Source: Microbacterium flavescens
Lineage (GTDB): Bacteria; Actinomycetota; Actinomycetes; Actinomycetales; Microbacteriaceae
Direction: 5' to 3'
Length of the DNA: 64,000 nucleotides
NCBI RefSeq assembly: GCF_018588945.1
Contig: NZ_JAFIWA010000005.1
Location: 62,001-126,000 of the forward strand
Made by a program: the position numbers and the translations under genes. Shown one piece after another: positions 33,838-43,290 of this stretch. The notes beneath the pieces were generated by a model. It saw only the letters and a list, made by a program, of their open reading frames with translations. It ran no database searches and was not told the origin of the DNA. Positions within the stretch are counted from its first letter, which is position 1, and every line of letters starts with the position of its first letter.

Positions 33838-35361
33838 CTAGGCGCGCCGTCGGGCAGCGCGCAGCGAGAAGGCTCCGCCAGCGATCGCGAGGGCGGCCGC
33901 GCCGACCAGCGCGCCGATCACGAGGCCGTTCTGGCCGGTCACCGCGAGCTCGGCCTCCGGTCCGTCGCCGAGCACGACGCCGCTCTCAGACTCGTCGCCG
34001 TCGCCGGGAGTCTCGGGTGACACCGGGGTACCGGGGTCGATCGGGTCCGTGGGATCGGTCGGGTCCGTCGGGTCCGTCGGATCGGTCGGGTCCGTCGGAT
34101 CGGTCGGGTCCGTCGGGTCCGTCGGGTCGGTCGGGTCCGTGGGATCGGTCGGGTCCGTCGGGTCGGTCGGGTCCGTCGGGTCGGTCGGGTCCGTCGGGTC
34201 CGTCGGGTCCGTCGGGTCCGTCGGGTCCGTCGGGTCCGTGGGATCGGTCGGGTCGACCGGCACCTGGCCCTCGAAGCCGTAGTGGTGCAGCTCGCCGCCG
34301 CCGCGCGACGTGAACGACTTCACAAGCCACTGGCCGTTGTGCGAGACGCCCGAGTCGAAGACGACGTCCGCGTACGGTGCGAAGACCGCGCCCAGCTCGA
34401 GTCCGCTGACGGTGAGCGAGCCGGTGACCGCCGACGCGTCGATCATGATGTGACGCGCGTATCCCTGCTGGGCGCCGTGCTGAGCGCTCCAGCCTTCGAC
34501 GTTGATCCGGCCGATCGTCGTGGTGCCGGGGGCGACGCGGATGATCAAGGGCGCCTCGGCCGTCGGCACGTAGCCGCCCGAGCGCTCGAGCTTGATCGTG
34601 CGGTCGGCGACGTCCCCGTAGTCGATCACGTTCGGACGGTCGGCAGCGAACGAGAGCGGGAAGACCAGGCCGCCCTCGATCGCGAGCGGCACTTCGTTCA
34701 CCCCGTCGGTGCCGTAGACGGCCGCGAGGGCCTCGGCCGCGGCATCCGCTCGTGCCGTGTCGATGTAGGACGACACCGGCGACGCCGAGCGCACGGTGTC
34801 GAGCGCGTCGGCCGTGTAGCGCACGGCGAGGAGGTCCATCCATCCGCCGGCGGCGTTGGTGAGCCGCGCGAAGTCCGCTCCGGCCGCCGGCCCCACACCG
34901 CCGCTGCGGGCGCTGAGGGCGATGCCGGTCAGGTTCTCGAGCTTGACCGAGGCCGCGGCATCCGCTTCGCTCGCGTTGCCGCTGCCGCTCGCGTTCGTGA
35001 TCTGGAAGTTGCCGGTGCCGGCGAAGGATGCCGCGAGCACGCGCACCGGGACGCCGTCGACGACGGGCACACTGTACGACCCGTCGCTGGCGACGTCGTG
35101 CCGGATCGGGTAGTTGTCCGCGGTGCTGGAGACCGCCCCGAGCGCGGCGACGGAGCCTTCGAGCTCGCCGTTGCCGAGCGACGCGTCCCCCAGCGAGACG
35201 ACGGTGAAGCCGCCGTTCGCATCGAACGGGTTGATGGTCGAATCCGCCGCAACGGCTGCCGGCGCGGCGCCGAAGACGGCGCCCAGTGCGAGAAGACCGG
35301 CGAGCGTCGTCGCCGTGGCCGCCAGGCCGCTTCGGCGCGCGCGAACGTGCTTCACAGACAT
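33838..35361 (-). CDS. Surface protein: choice-of-anchor A-type domain, DPT repeat stalk, LAVTG sorting signal
   Basis: 507 residues. Signal peptide ending near PAAVAA (about 39). Residues 40-360 resemble a choice-of-anchor A domain (INPFDANGGFTVVSLGDASLGNGELEGSVAA at the start, LTVSGLELGAVFAPYADVVF near the end). A stalk of about 24 DPT tripeptides follows. The C-terminus has LAVTG, a hydrophobic helix and AARRRA: a class E sortase signal, since that class prefers LAxTG. So the protein is secreted, anchored to peptidoglycan and held away from the wall. ATG at 35361 with GGGGAA upstream. Ligand unknown. Confidence 0.85.
   Translation of the reverse strand: MSVKHVRARRSGLAATATTLAGLLALGAVFGAAPAAVAADSTINPFDANGGFTVVSLGDASLGNGELEGSVAALGAVSSTADNYPIRHDVASDGSYSVPVVDGVPVRVLAASFAGTGNFQITNASGSGNASEADAAASVKLENLTGIALSARSGGVGPAAGADFARLTNAAGGWMDLLAVRYTADALDTVRSASPVSSYIDTARADAAAEALAAVYGTDGVNEVPLAIEGGLVFPLSFAADRPNVIDYGDVADRTIKLERSGGYVPTAEAPLIIRVAPGTTTIGRINVEGWSAQHGAQQGYARHIMIDASAVTGSLTVSGLELGAVFAPYADVVFDSGVSHNGQWLVKSFTSRGGGELHHYGFEGQVPVDPTDPTDPTDPTDPTDPTDPTDPTDPTDPTDPTDPTDPTDPTDPTDPTDPTDPTDPTDPTDPTDPTDPTDPIDPGTPVSPETPGDGDESESGVVLGDGPEAELAVTGQNGLVIGALVGAAALAIAGGAFSLRAARRRA
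34040..34256 (-). repeat. Tandem 9-bp repeats coding for DPT
   Basis: About 24 units built from GACCCGACG/GACCCGACC/GATCCCACG variants. Because the unit is a multiple of three, copy-number change keeps the frame. On the other strand the same tract reads open as Gly-Ser-Val repeats. Confidence 0.9.
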
Positions 35362-35530
35362 CGATTCCCCATTCCCCGGGCACGACGAACGTGCCCTCGT
35401 TTGCGATGCGCCGCGAAATGCTCCACTCCTGTGGAGCGGCGGCGCTTCCCCCGATGCGGGCGGCGCGTTCACGCTCACACCCTGGGCTCCCCAGCCCGGC
35501 ATCTTCTTCCATTCGATCACATGGACTGCT

Positions 35531-35550
35531 TGTCCCCCAAATGGGGGACA
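35531..35550. promoter_or_regulatory. Perfect palindrome in the divergent promoter region
   Basis: TGTCCCCC and GGGGGACA, 8-bp arms around AAAT. It lies 170 bp before the surface-protein start and 59 bp before the luciferase-like gene. A probable regulator site; the regulator is not known. Confidence 0.55.
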
Positions 35551-35608
35551 CCGTTCACGGGGAACACCCAGGGAATAGCTCGCGCCGTTCCGGCTGTTGC
35601 CTTCAGGG

Positions 35609-36670
35609 ATGACTTCTGCACCGGCCCTCTCCGTCCTCGACCTCGTGCCGGTGCGCTCCGGCCAGACCAGCGCACAGGCGGTCGCGGCATCCCTCGCCCT
35701 CGTCTCTCGCGCCGACGAGCTGGGCTTCCGGCGCTACTGGTTCGCAGAGCACCACAACATGCCGGCCGTCGCCTCGACCACCCCGCCCGTGCTGGCGGCC
35801 GCTGCCGCCGTTCGCACCTCGCGGATCCGGCTGGGCTCGGGCGGCGTGATGCTGCCGAATCACTCGCCGCTCGTGGTGGCAGAGCAGTTCGCCGCTCTCG
35901 AGGCGCTCGCTCCCGGGCGCATCGACCTCGGCCTCGGCCGGGCGCCGGGATCCGACCCGGTGATCACCCAGCTGCTGCGGCAGAGCGGCACGACGAGCGA
36001 CGTCGAGCGGTTCCCCGACCACGTGCGCGACATCGTGTCGCTCGTCTCACCCGACGGCGCGTCCGTGCGATTCACGTCGGGAGGCACGTACGACGTGCAC
36101 GCCACCCCCGCTGCCTCCACGGTGCCGGAGGTGTGGCTGCTCGGCTCCAGCGACTACTCGGCCCAGCTCGCGGCGGCGGTCGGGCTGCCGTACGTCTTCG
36201 CCAACCACTTCTCGGGACAGGGCCTCGAGCGCGCGCTCGAGCTCTATCGCACCGGGTACCAGCCGAGTGAGGCGCACCCCGAGCCCCGCACGTTCCTGAC
36301 GGCCAACGTGCTCGCCGCCCCCACTACCGAGGAGGCCGAGGCGCGCGCCCTTCCCAACCTGCGCATGACCGCGCGACTGCGGACGAACCGTCCGCTCGTG
36401 CCGCTCGAGACCGTCGAACAGTCGATCGCCGGCGCCGCCGACTTCGACGGCCTGGGCGACTCGTTCATGACCTCGGCACGCGCGAACTGGTTCGTGGGCA
36501 CCCCCGCTGCGGTGGCGAGCGAGCTGACGGCCTTCGCCGCCACGCACGGGGTGGACGAGATCATGATCTCGCCGATCGCCGGCTCGTATGACGGTGAGCC
36601 GATGGATGCCTCGCCCGGCCGCGAGCAGACGCTCGAGCTGCTCGCCGCCGAGCTTCCCCTCGCCGGCTGA
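35609..36670 (+). CDS. Luciferase-like (LLM class) flavin-dependent oxidoreductase
   Basis: 353 residues of the MsnO8-type group. The barrel carries LDLVPVRSG near the start, RYWFAEHHNMPAVASTTPPVL, IRLGSGGVMLPNHSPLVVAEQF and RIDLGLGRAPGSD, all typical. It uses FMNH2 or F420H2; the substrate is unknown. ATG at 35609 is preferred over TTG at 35597 because of domain fit. The following region is filled with dispersed repeats and the next gene is convergent. Confidence 0.92.
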   Translation: MTSAPALSVLDLVPVRSGQTSAQAVAASLALVSRADELGFRRYWFAEHHNMPAVASTTPPVLAAAAAVRTSRIRLGSGGVMLPNHSPLVVAEQFAALEALAPGRIDLGLGRAPGSDPVITQLLRQSGTTSDVERFPDHVRDIVSLVSPDGASVRFTSGGTYDVHATPAASTVPEVWLLGSSDYSAQLAAAVGLPYVFANHFSGQGLERALELYRTGYQPSEAHPEPRTFLTANVLAAPTTEEAEARALPNLRMTARLRTNRPLVPLETVEQSIAGAADFDGLGDSFMTSARANWFVGTPAAVASELTAFAATHGVDEIMISPIAGSYDGEPMDASPGREQTLELLAAELPLAG

Positions 36671-36672
36671 CC

Positions 36673-36939
36673 GCGTTTCGTCTCGGTCGCTCCGCTCCCT
36701 CGCTCAACGACCCGGGGGTTGCGGACCCGGGGTCGTTGAGCGAGCGAAGCGAGACGAAACGCGCCTCACCCCCGGTCGTTGAGCGAGCGAAGCGAGACGA
36801 AACGCGCCTCACCCCCGGGTCGTTGAGCGAGCGAAGCGAGACGAAACGAGCCCTCACCCCCGGGTCGTTGAGCGAGCGAAGCGAGACGAAACGCGCTCAC
36901 CCCCGGGTCGTTGAGCGAGCGAAGCGAGACGAAACGCGC
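36673..36939. repeat. Dispersed intergenic repeat, locus B (one inverted and five direct copies)
   Basis: The first copy (about 36673-36716) reads GCGTTTCGTCTCG on the + strand; five copies in the other orientation follow with a period near 44 bp, starting about 36727, 36772, 36814, 36857 and 36901. Spacers of 10-14 bp are C-rich. The block fills the whole gap between two convergent genes. Confidence 0.9.
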
Positions 36940-36947
36940 CTGACCCC

Positions 36948-38039
36948 TCAGCGCTTCAGCGAGTAGAACCGGAAGGGCCCGAAGTCCTCGATCGGGAGGA
37001 TCTCGAGGTCGGCGAAGCCGGCCGCCTGCGCATAGTCGCGGAGGGTGTCGGGGCGCATCACCGTTCCCGTCCCGACGCTGGGCTGGTGCGACAGTCCGTC
37101 GGGCAGGCAGCAGAAGATGCTGTACCCGTACATGAGGCGCTCGAGGTCGTCGCCCGGCGCGATCAGGCGCTCGCCGACGGCCTCGTCCATGATGACGACC
37201 GGTCCGTCGGCCACGGCCTGCCGAACAGCCGCCAGCACGTCGACGGGCCGGGCCATGTCGTGGATGCACTCGAAGGCGAACGCCGCGTCGAACGGCCCGT
37301 GTGCGGCGAGCCCGTCGCCGTCGGCGTTGTGGAACCGCACTCGGTCGGCGACGCCGGCGGCGGCCGCATTGGCCCTCGCCAACTCGATCGACGGCTCGTC
37401 GATGTCGAATCCGTCGACCTCGAGTCCGGGGTAGGCCTGGGCGAGGGCGATCGACGACCAGCCGCCTCCCATGCCGATGTCCGCGACGCGTGCGCCCGGC
37501 CGGGTGAGCACCGACTGGACGTCGCCCACCCCGGCGAACGCGGTCGGAAGCTCGGCGAGCAGGGGTCGATTGAGCTCGGACTGCGCCTCGCGCGCGTCGG
37601 CGCCGAGTCGTTCCCAGCTGACGCCTCCGCCGTGCCGGTAGGCGTCGAGCAGTTCGGGCATGGTGCGGCTCACGGCGGCGAAGAGGCGGGGCAGCGGCCC
37701 GAGGTAATTGAGGCTGTCGGCGTCGAGGAGCACCTCGGCCGCGGCATCCGGAAGCGTGTATCGATGTGTGCCGTCCTCACTCTCCTCCAGCAGGAGCACA
37801 CCGCTCACGGCCTGCTGCTCCAGCCACTCCCGCGCGTAGCGCGGCTGGGTGCCAGTGCGCTCGGCGAGCTCCTGTGCGGTCGACGCACCGTGCTCGGCGA
37901 GGCTGCGGTACCAGCCGAGCCGATCGCCGAGGTAGGCCGACATGACGTCGATCCAGCCGAGCGCGGACGTCATCATCCGCTCGGCGTACTCCTCCGCCGT
38001 CGATGTCGACGCCGCGGTGTCGGGGGTTGCAATGGTCAT
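36948..38039 (-). CDS. SAM-dependent methyltransferase with N-terminal winged helix
   Basis: 363 residues. Residues 20-100 form a winged-helix or dimerisation domain (TAQELAERTGTQPRYAREWLEQQAVSGVL). The class I fold begins with VADIGMGGGWSSIALAQAYP, the SAM loop, then VDGFDIDEPSIELARANA. The layout is like small-molecule O-methyltransferases. ATG at 38039 with GGAAGGA 6 nt upstream. It follows the LuxR/TPR regulator by 53 bp on the same strand and may be its target. Substrate unknown. Confidence 0.9.
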   Translation of the reverse strand: MTIATPDTAASTSTAEEYAERMMTSALGWIDVMSAYLGDRLGWYRSLAEHGASTAQELAERTGTQPRYAREWLEQQAVSGVLLLEESEDGTHRYTLPDAAAEVLLDADSLNYLGPLPRLFAAVSRTMPELLDAYRHGGGVSWERLGADAREAQSELNRPLLAELPTAFAGVGDVQSVLTRPGARVADIGMGGGWSSIALAQAYPGLEVDGFDIDEPSIELARANAAAAGVADRVRFHNADGDGLAAHGPFDAAFAFECIHDMARPVDVLAAVRQAVADGPVVIMDEAVGERLIAPGDDLERLMYGYSIFCCLPDGLSHQPSVGTGTVMRPDTLRDYAQAAGFADLEILPIEDFGPFRFYSLKR

Positions 38040-38092
38040 GCGATGGTCCTTCCGGCGAGAACGAGGCGCCCAGCGGCCTCGCACCACCGACG

Positions 38093-39781
38093 TTAGGACG
38101 GGCGCGATCCGGCCGAATCGGGAGAATCATGCAGATCCGCGCGGCCCGCGTCTGCATGACCGCCGCCGGGGCCGGCTGCCCGCTGCGCGTGCCACCATGC
38201 CGCCGCCGCCGTGCGCGTGCCGACCCCGATCTTCAGATAGACGTTCGCGAGGTGCCGGCCGACGGTCTTCTCGCTGATGTAGAGGCCCTGCGCGACCTCC
38301 CGGTTGCCCGCTCCCTCGGCGACCAGTGCCAGCACCTCGCGCTCGCGTGGGGTGAGTGGCCCCTCTGCCGGAGCCCGCGCGACGCCCTCCTCCACTCGTG
38401 CGCCGAGCCGGTCCAGGATGCCGCGGGCATGGTCGCGCGCCGCGCCGGCGGCCGCGGCATCCCCCGCCTTCTCGTGTGCCCGCGCCTCGAGGAGGAGCAC
38501 CCGCGCGAGCTCGTACAGCTGCCGGTCGCCGCGGAAGGATGCCTCGGCCCGTCGCAGCGCGGCGAGCGCCGACGCGTGATCGCCCGCAGCCAGCGCGACC
38601 ATGCCGTCGGCATGCGCCGACCACGTCGCGAAGCCGGCGCTCGCGAAACGATCCGCGGCCTGTCGGAGTTCGTTCGCCGCGGATGCCGCACCCGCGCTGT
38701 CGCCGCAGGCGAGTGCGACTTCGACCGCGGCGCGCAGCAGACGGACGCGCGCCAGCGCATCCCGCTCGGCGAGCGACAGGGTGAGCAGGGTCCGCGCGCC
38801 GATCGCATCGCCCTCCTCGAGGAGCAGCAGCGCCTCCCCCGGCTGCGGGTCGATGCCCGACGCGCGGGCGAGAGCGTACGCCTCGCGTGCGCCCGCACGG
38901 TCGCCGCGGCGCCTACGCAGCTCGCCGAGCTGGTAGAATCCCTCGCCGGCGACCCACGGGTTGCCGCCGGCCAAGTCGGCGCACTCCCGCACGATGGAGT
39001 CCTCGGCGTCCGTCCACTCCCCGCGGTCGCTGCGCAGCTCCATGCGATGCACCCGGCAGATGCCGGTGTAGATCGACTCGCTGCCGAACTGCTCGCACCA
39101 TCGCTCGGTCGCACGGGTCCACTCCTCCATGCGGCGGAACTCGGCGAGCTCGTGGCTCACGTGGATCACCGTGCAGTAGATGTCTCCGGCCCATTCCGCG
39201 GGGAGCCGCCCCGCGAGCACGGGCAGCATCGCCTCGTCGAGGAGGGCGAACCCCCGCGCGGAGTCGTCGCTGCGCAGGGCCGCGAGGCCTCGCCCCGCCA
39301 GCGCGAGCGCCTCCACCGCCGGATCCGGGAACCGGCGCGCGAGGTCGGCCAGCCGATCCACATGCTCGTCCCAGTCGACGGTGGCCTGGAACATCAGCGC
39401 GAGCGAAGCGTCGAGGTAGGCGAGGTAGGCGTGGGCGGGGCCATCCGGTTCGTCGGCGAGGAGCCGCCGCGCGCGGTGCACCCAGGCGTTGCCGATCGTG
39501 AGGTCGCCGCGCGTGATCCACAGGAGCCCGAGCTGGAGCGCCGTCATCGCGGCGTCCACATTCCGATCGGTCTCGAGGAAGCCGCGGAACGCCTCCTCGG
39601 CGAACGCGAGCGAGTCGGGCATCCGCCCGAGCCACCACGCGGCACGCGCCATGGCGGCGACATCGTCCGCGTCGAGAGGCGCGTCTTCCCGGGCGGCACT
39701 CAGCCCGGCGAGGGCGCCGGACCAGTCGGACGCGGCGTAGGCCTGTCGGCCGGCGGCGAGGGAGCTCGCGGGATCGAGCAT
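38093..39781 (-). CDS. LuxR-type regulator with TPR-like sensor region
   Basis: 562 residues. About 480 residues of Ala-rich helical repeats (TPR-like, such as AAWWLGRMPDSLAFAEEAF) precede a C-terminal LuxR helix-turn-helix, LTPREREVLALVAEGAGNREVAQGLYISEKTVGRHLANVYLKIGV. There is no Walker A motif, so it is not a full LAL/MalT protein. TACCCT ends 5 nt before the ATG at 39781, so the mRNA is probably leaderless. In line with the methyltransferase gene that follows. Confidence 0.9.
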   Translation of the reverse strand: MLDPASSLAAGRQAYAASDWSGALAGLSAAREDAPLDADDVAAMARAAWWLGRMPDSLAFAEEAFRGFLETDRNVDAAMTALQLGLLWITRGDLTIGNAWVHRARRLLADEPDGPAHAYLAYLDASLALMFQATVDWDEHVDRLADLARRFPDPAVEALALAGRGLAALRSDDSARGFALLDEAMLPVLAGRLPAEWAGDIYCTVIHVSHELAEFRRMEEWTRATERWCEQFGSESIYTGICRVHRMELRSDRGEWTDAEDSIVRECADLAGGNPWVAGEGFYQLGELRRRRGDRAGAREAYALARASGIDPQPGEALLLLEEGDAIGARTLLTLSLAERDALARVRLLRAAVEVALACGDSAGAASAANELRQAADRFASAGFATWSAHADGMVALAAGDHASALAALRRAEASFRGDRQLYELARVLLLEARAHEKAGDAAAAGAARDHARGILDRLGARVEEGVARAPAEGPLTPREREVLALVAEGAGNREVAQGLYISEKTVGRHLANVYLKIGVGTRTAAAAWWHAQRAAGPGGGHADAGRADLHDSPDSAGSRPS

Positions 39782-39832
39782 GGTCCAGGGTACTGCCGGG
39801 GCCCGGGCGGCCGCAGGGTGCGGGCGCCGGCG

Positions 39833-40279
39833 CTACCAGGCGATCAGCGTGTGCGGCGTGACCTCGATCACGACGGAATAGCGCTCGGCCATCGTCTCGG
39901 TCGTGAGATTCAGGCGCTGCAGCCAGGCGTCGTACTTCGCCGTGTACTCGTCCGCGATGCGCGGGAGCCACGCCGTCGACGGTTCGGGCGAGAGCGTCGC
40001 GATGCCGCGGAGCACGCTGAGCTGCTCGCCGTCGGCCCCCGCCTCGAGGTGCAGCAGCACGCGGTCGTTCGCGCGGATGTTGCGCACCTTCGCCGTCGCC
40101 GGCTCGCTCATGATCAGCGCGCGGCCGTCGCGCCACAGGAACCAGATGGGCACGGCGTGCGGGAAGCCGTCTCGGCCGATCGTGCCGAGCCAGGCGACCT
40201 GCTCGCCCTGGAGTCGCGCGAGCGTGCGCGCGTGGGTCTCGTTCGCGGGGTCGAACTCGAACCGCTCCGCCGCCGTCAT
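39833..40279 (-). CDS. PPOX-class FMN- or F420-binding split-barrel protein
   Basis: 148 residues, the length of the Rv3369-type group. QVAWLGTIGRDGFPHAVPIWFLWRDGRALIMSEPATAKVRNIRANDRV is the split-barrel core. Members bind FMN or F420 and reduce small substrates or store the cofactor. The ATG overlaps the pheA stop (ATGA), so it is the second gene of a two-gene unit; a role in aromatic amino-acid synthesis is not implied. Confidence 0.9.
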   Translation of the reverse strand: MTAAERFEFDPANETHARTLARLQGEQVAWLGTIGRDGFPHAVPIWFLWRDGRALIMSEPATAKVRNIRANDRVLLHLEAGADGEQLSVLRGIATLSPEPSTAWLPRIADEYTAKYDAWLQRLNLTTETMAERYSVVIEVTPHTLIAW

Positions 40280-41253
40280 GCCAGGTCCGGCTCACCGCTG
40301 AGGAGGCCGCGCAGCCAGTCGCGCGCCTCGACGAACACATCGTCGGAGTAGCGGTCGGGATAGTGCACCACGGCGCGGTCCGCGCGCGGGTACGAGCCGA
40401 GGAAGACGACCTTCGGGCTGAACCGCCGCAGGCCGAGGAGCGCGTCGGCCATGCGCTCGTCCTGGATGTGCCCATCCGCGTCGATGACGAACCGGTACCG
40501 GCCGAGCGCATCGCCCACCGGGCGCGACGCCAGCAGCGAGAGGTTGATGCCGCGCGTCGCGAACTGCTCGAGCATCTCGAGGAGGGCGCCGGGGTGGTCG
40601 TCGGGGAGCTCGGCGATGAGCGACGTCTTGTCGGCGCCGGTGGGCGGCGGCGGCGCGACCGTCCTGCTGACGAGCACGAACCGCGTGACCGCGTTGGGGT
40701 TGTCGCCGATCGCCGACGCCAGCAGCTCGAGTTCGTGGTGCTCGAGGATTCCCGGCGGCGCGATCGCGGCATCCGCATCACTCGATCCGTCGATCAGGCT
40801 CATGGCGCTGGCCACGTTGCTCGCGGCCGGGATGTGGGCGTGGGCGGGCAGCGTGCGCGAGAGCCACTGCAGGCACTGCGCGTAGGCCACGGGGTGCGCG
40901 GCTACGAGCGAGACATCGTCGAGCGCGGCGCCGGGGCGTCCGACGAGCACGAATTCGACTGGAACCAGGTACTCGCCGACGATGCGGAGTCCGGGGACGG
41001 TGGCCAGAGCATCCTGAGCCGTCGACACCCCGCCGTCGACGGAGTTCTCGATCGCGATCATCGCCGCGTCGGACCGCCCCTCGACGACGTCGGCCAGCGC
41101 CTCGCCGACGTTGCGCACCGGCCGCCAGTTCTGCGCGCGGGCTTCGGGCACCTGGGCGAGCGCCGCCTCGGTGAACGTGCCCGCGGGCCCGAGATAGCTG
41201 TAGGTGCGTCGGACGGCGGCGGGTGCCTCGGCGGAGCCGACCTCGGAAGTCAC
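40276..41253 (-). CDS. pheA: Prephenate dehydratase
   Basis: 325 residues. The catalytic part has YSYLGPAGTFTEAAL, MIAIENSVDGGVSTAQDAL and an ALDDVSLVAAHPVAYAQC-type segment. The ACT regulatory domain carries SLIAELPDDHPGALLEMLEQFATRGINLSLLASRP, which binds phenylalanine for feedback control. It turns prephenate into phenylpyruvate. GTG at 41253 is supported by TAGGCT 7 nt upstream (leaderless); a longer start has no such signal. Confidence 0.96.
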   Translation of the reverse strand: MTSEVGSAEAPAAVRRTYSYLGPAGTFTEAALAQVPEARAQNWRPVRNVGEALADVVEGRSDAAMIAIENSVDGGVSTAQDALATVPGLRIVGEYLVPVEFVLVGRPGAALDDVSLVAAHPVAYAQCLQWLSRTLPAHAHIPAASNVASAMSLIDGSSDADAAIAPPGILEHHELELLASAIGDNPNAVTRFVLVSRTVAPPPPTGADKTSLIAELPDDHPGALLEMLEQFATRGINLSLLASRPVGDALGRYRFVIDADGHIQDERMADALLGLRRFSPKVVFLGSYPRADRAVVHYPDRYSDDVFVEARDWLRGLLSGEPDLA

Positions 41254-41426
41254 GCGTGCCAGCCTAGCCGGGCGCACAACTCCGCCGCGGTGGAACAGCC
41301 GGCCGCGGAAACACGCGGGGTCGGACTGCCCGCGGTCCGCTCAGGAGCAGCTGTGTCACACATCCGCCCGCCGACGCCCGGCGTCAAGACGGTGCGCCCC
41401 TCCGCTGAGACAGGCAGACTGGAACC

Positions 41427-43070
41427 ATGAGTCGCGCAGGACAGCCCGCCGAAGCATCCGACCTCATCGACATCGATGACCTGATCTCCGCCTACTACGA
41501 CATCAAGCCCGATCCGTCGGTGCCCGAGCAGCGCGTCGCCTTCGGCACGAGCGGCCACCGCGGCTCGTCGCTGTCGGGGAGCTTCAACGAGGTGCACATC
41601 CTCGCGACGACGCAGGCGATCGTCGACTACCGCCGCGAGCAGGGCATCGAGGGTCCGCTGTTCCTCGGCCGCGACACGCACGGCCTGTCGCTCCCGGCCG
41701 AGCGCAGCGCCATCGAGGTGCTCGTCGCGAACGGCGTCGACGTGCGCGTCGACTCCCGCGACTCGTGGGTTCCGACACCGGCGCTCAGTCACGCGATCCT
41801 GCAGTACAACAAGGGGCGGGATGCCGCGGACCCGGGCCGCGCCGACGGCATCGTCGTGACGCCCAGCCACAATCCGCCGCGAGACGGTGGCTTCAAGTAC
41901 AACCCGCCGAACGGCGGTCCTGCCGACACCGATGCCACCGGTTGGATCGCGAACCGCGCGAACGAGCTCATCGCCGCGGGTCTCGAGGGCGTCGCGCGCA
42001 CGCCGTTCAAAGACCTCGACGGCGATGCCCTCGGCGACTACGACTTCCGCGATGCGTATGTGCGCGACCTCGCGAGCATCATCGACGTCGACGCGATCCG
42101 CTCCGCTGGCGTGCGCATCGGCGCCGATCCTCTGGGCGGCGCGTCGGTCGAGTACTGGGCGCTGATCGCCGAAGTGCACGGACTGGATTTGACCGTCGTG
42201 AACCCCGACGTCGATCCGACGTGGAAGTTCATGACGCTCGACTGGGACGAGAAGATCCGCATGGATCCGTCGTCGCCGTCGGCGATGGCCGCGCTCGTCG
42301 CCCGCCGCGACGAGTACGACATCCTGACGGGCAACGACGCCGACGCCGATCGCCACGGCATCGTCACGCCCGACGCCGGGCTGATGAACCCCAACCACTT
42401 CCTAGCCGTCGCGATCGACTACCTCTATTCGCACCGTCCGGACTGGCCGACGGATGCCGCGATCGGCAAGACCCTCGTCTCGTCGATGATCATCGACCGC
42501 GTCGCCGAGTCGCTCGGCCGGCCGCTGCTCGAGGTCCCGGTCGGATTCAAGTGGTTCGTACCCGGACTGCTCGACGGATCGGTGGCGTTCGGGGGCGAGG
42601 AGTCGGCCGGCGCCTCGTTCCTGCGCAAGGACGGCACGGTGTGGACCACCGACAAGGACGGCCTCCTGCTGTGCCTGCTGGCGGCCGAGATCCTCGCGGT
42701 GACGGGGAAGACGCCGTCGCAGCGGTACGCCGAGCTGGAAGCGGAGTTCGGTGCGTCGGCCTACCAGCGCGTGGACGCGCCGGCGACGCCGGCGCAGAAG
42801 GCCGCGCTCGGAAAGCTCGCCCCGGAGGCCGTCACGGCGACCGAGCTCGCCGGTGAGACGATCACCGCGAAGCTGTCGCACGCGCCGGGCAACGGCGCCG
42901 CGATCGGCGGGCTGAAGGTGCAGACCGAGCACGCCTGGTTCGCCGCGCGGCCGTCGGGCACCGAGGACGTCTACAAGCTCTACGCGGAGTCGCTGCGCGG
43001 ACCCGAGCACCTCGCCGAAGTGCAGGCCGAGGCCCGTGCGGTCGTGACCGAGGCCCTCGGCGGGGCTTAA
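41427..43070 (+). CDS. pgm: Phosphoglucomutase (alpha-D-glucose phosphate-specific)
   Basis: 547 residues, the length of the Pgm type found in E. coli. Starts VAFGTSGHRG; the phospho-serine is S147 in VVTPSHNPPRDGGFKY. The metal loop is GNDADADRHGIV, the sugar loop GGEESAGASFLRKDG, and the phosphate-binding loop RPSGTEDVYKLY. It interconverts glucose-1-P and glucose-6-P, linking galactose and glycogen metabolism to glycolysis. Confidence 0.96.
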   Translation: MSRAGQPAEASDLIDIDDLISAYYDIKPDPSVPEQRVAFGTSGHRGSSLSGSFNEVHILATTQAIVDYRREQGIEGPLFLGRDTHGLSLPAERSAIEVLVANGVDVRVDSRDSWVPTPALSHAILQYNKGRDAADPGRADGIVVTPSHNPPRDGGFKYNPPNGGPADTDATGWIANRANELIAAGLEGVARTPFKDLDGDALGDYDFRDAYVRDLASIIDVDAIRSAGVRIGADPLGGASVEYWALIAEVHGLDLTVVNPDVDPTWKFMTLDWDEKIRMDPSSPSAMAALVARRDEYDILTGNDADADRHGIVTPDAGLMNPNHFLAVAIDYLYSHRPDWPTDAAIGKTLVSSMIIDRVAESLGRPLLEVPVGFKWFVPGLLDGSVAFGGEESAGASFLRKDGTVWTTDKDGLLLCLLAAEILAVTGKTPSQRYAELEAEFGASAYQRVDAPATPAQKAALGKLAPEAVTATELAGETITAKLSHAPGNGAAIGGLKVQTEHAWFAARPSGTEDVYKLYAESLRGPEHLAEVQAEARAVVTEALGGA

Positions 43071-43082
43071 GTCGCGGCGGGC

Positions 43083-43167
43083 TGCGTTTCGTCTCGCTTC
43101 GCTCGCTCAACGACCCGGGGGTGGGTGCCCGCATTTCGTCTCGCTTCGCTCGCTCAACGACCTGGGG
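43083..43167. repeat. Dispersed intergenic repeat, locus C (two copies)
   Basis: Two copies, 43083-43121 and 43131-43167, both in the orientation that reads TTTCGTCTCGCTTCGCTCGC on the + strand. They start 13 bp after the pgm stop. Confidence 0.85.
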
Positions 43168-43290
43168 CTCGGGACGGGCGGGTGCTGACCACGGACGGCT
43201 AGAGGACGCTGCCCTTGTTCGCGAAGGCGCCTGATGGAGAGGTTCGCCTGACCAGACCGCGATCCGGACAAAGGTCCTAGACTCAGCCTC

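Noticed and set aside
34040..34256. CRISPR or minisatellite outside a gene
   Set aside because: The repeats are in frame inside a secreted protein and code for DPT units.
36727..36939. CRISPR-like array: five regular repeats of about 31 bp
   Set aside because: Spacers are only 10-14 bp and nearly identical, the same unit occurs elsewhere as single copies, and no cas gene is present.
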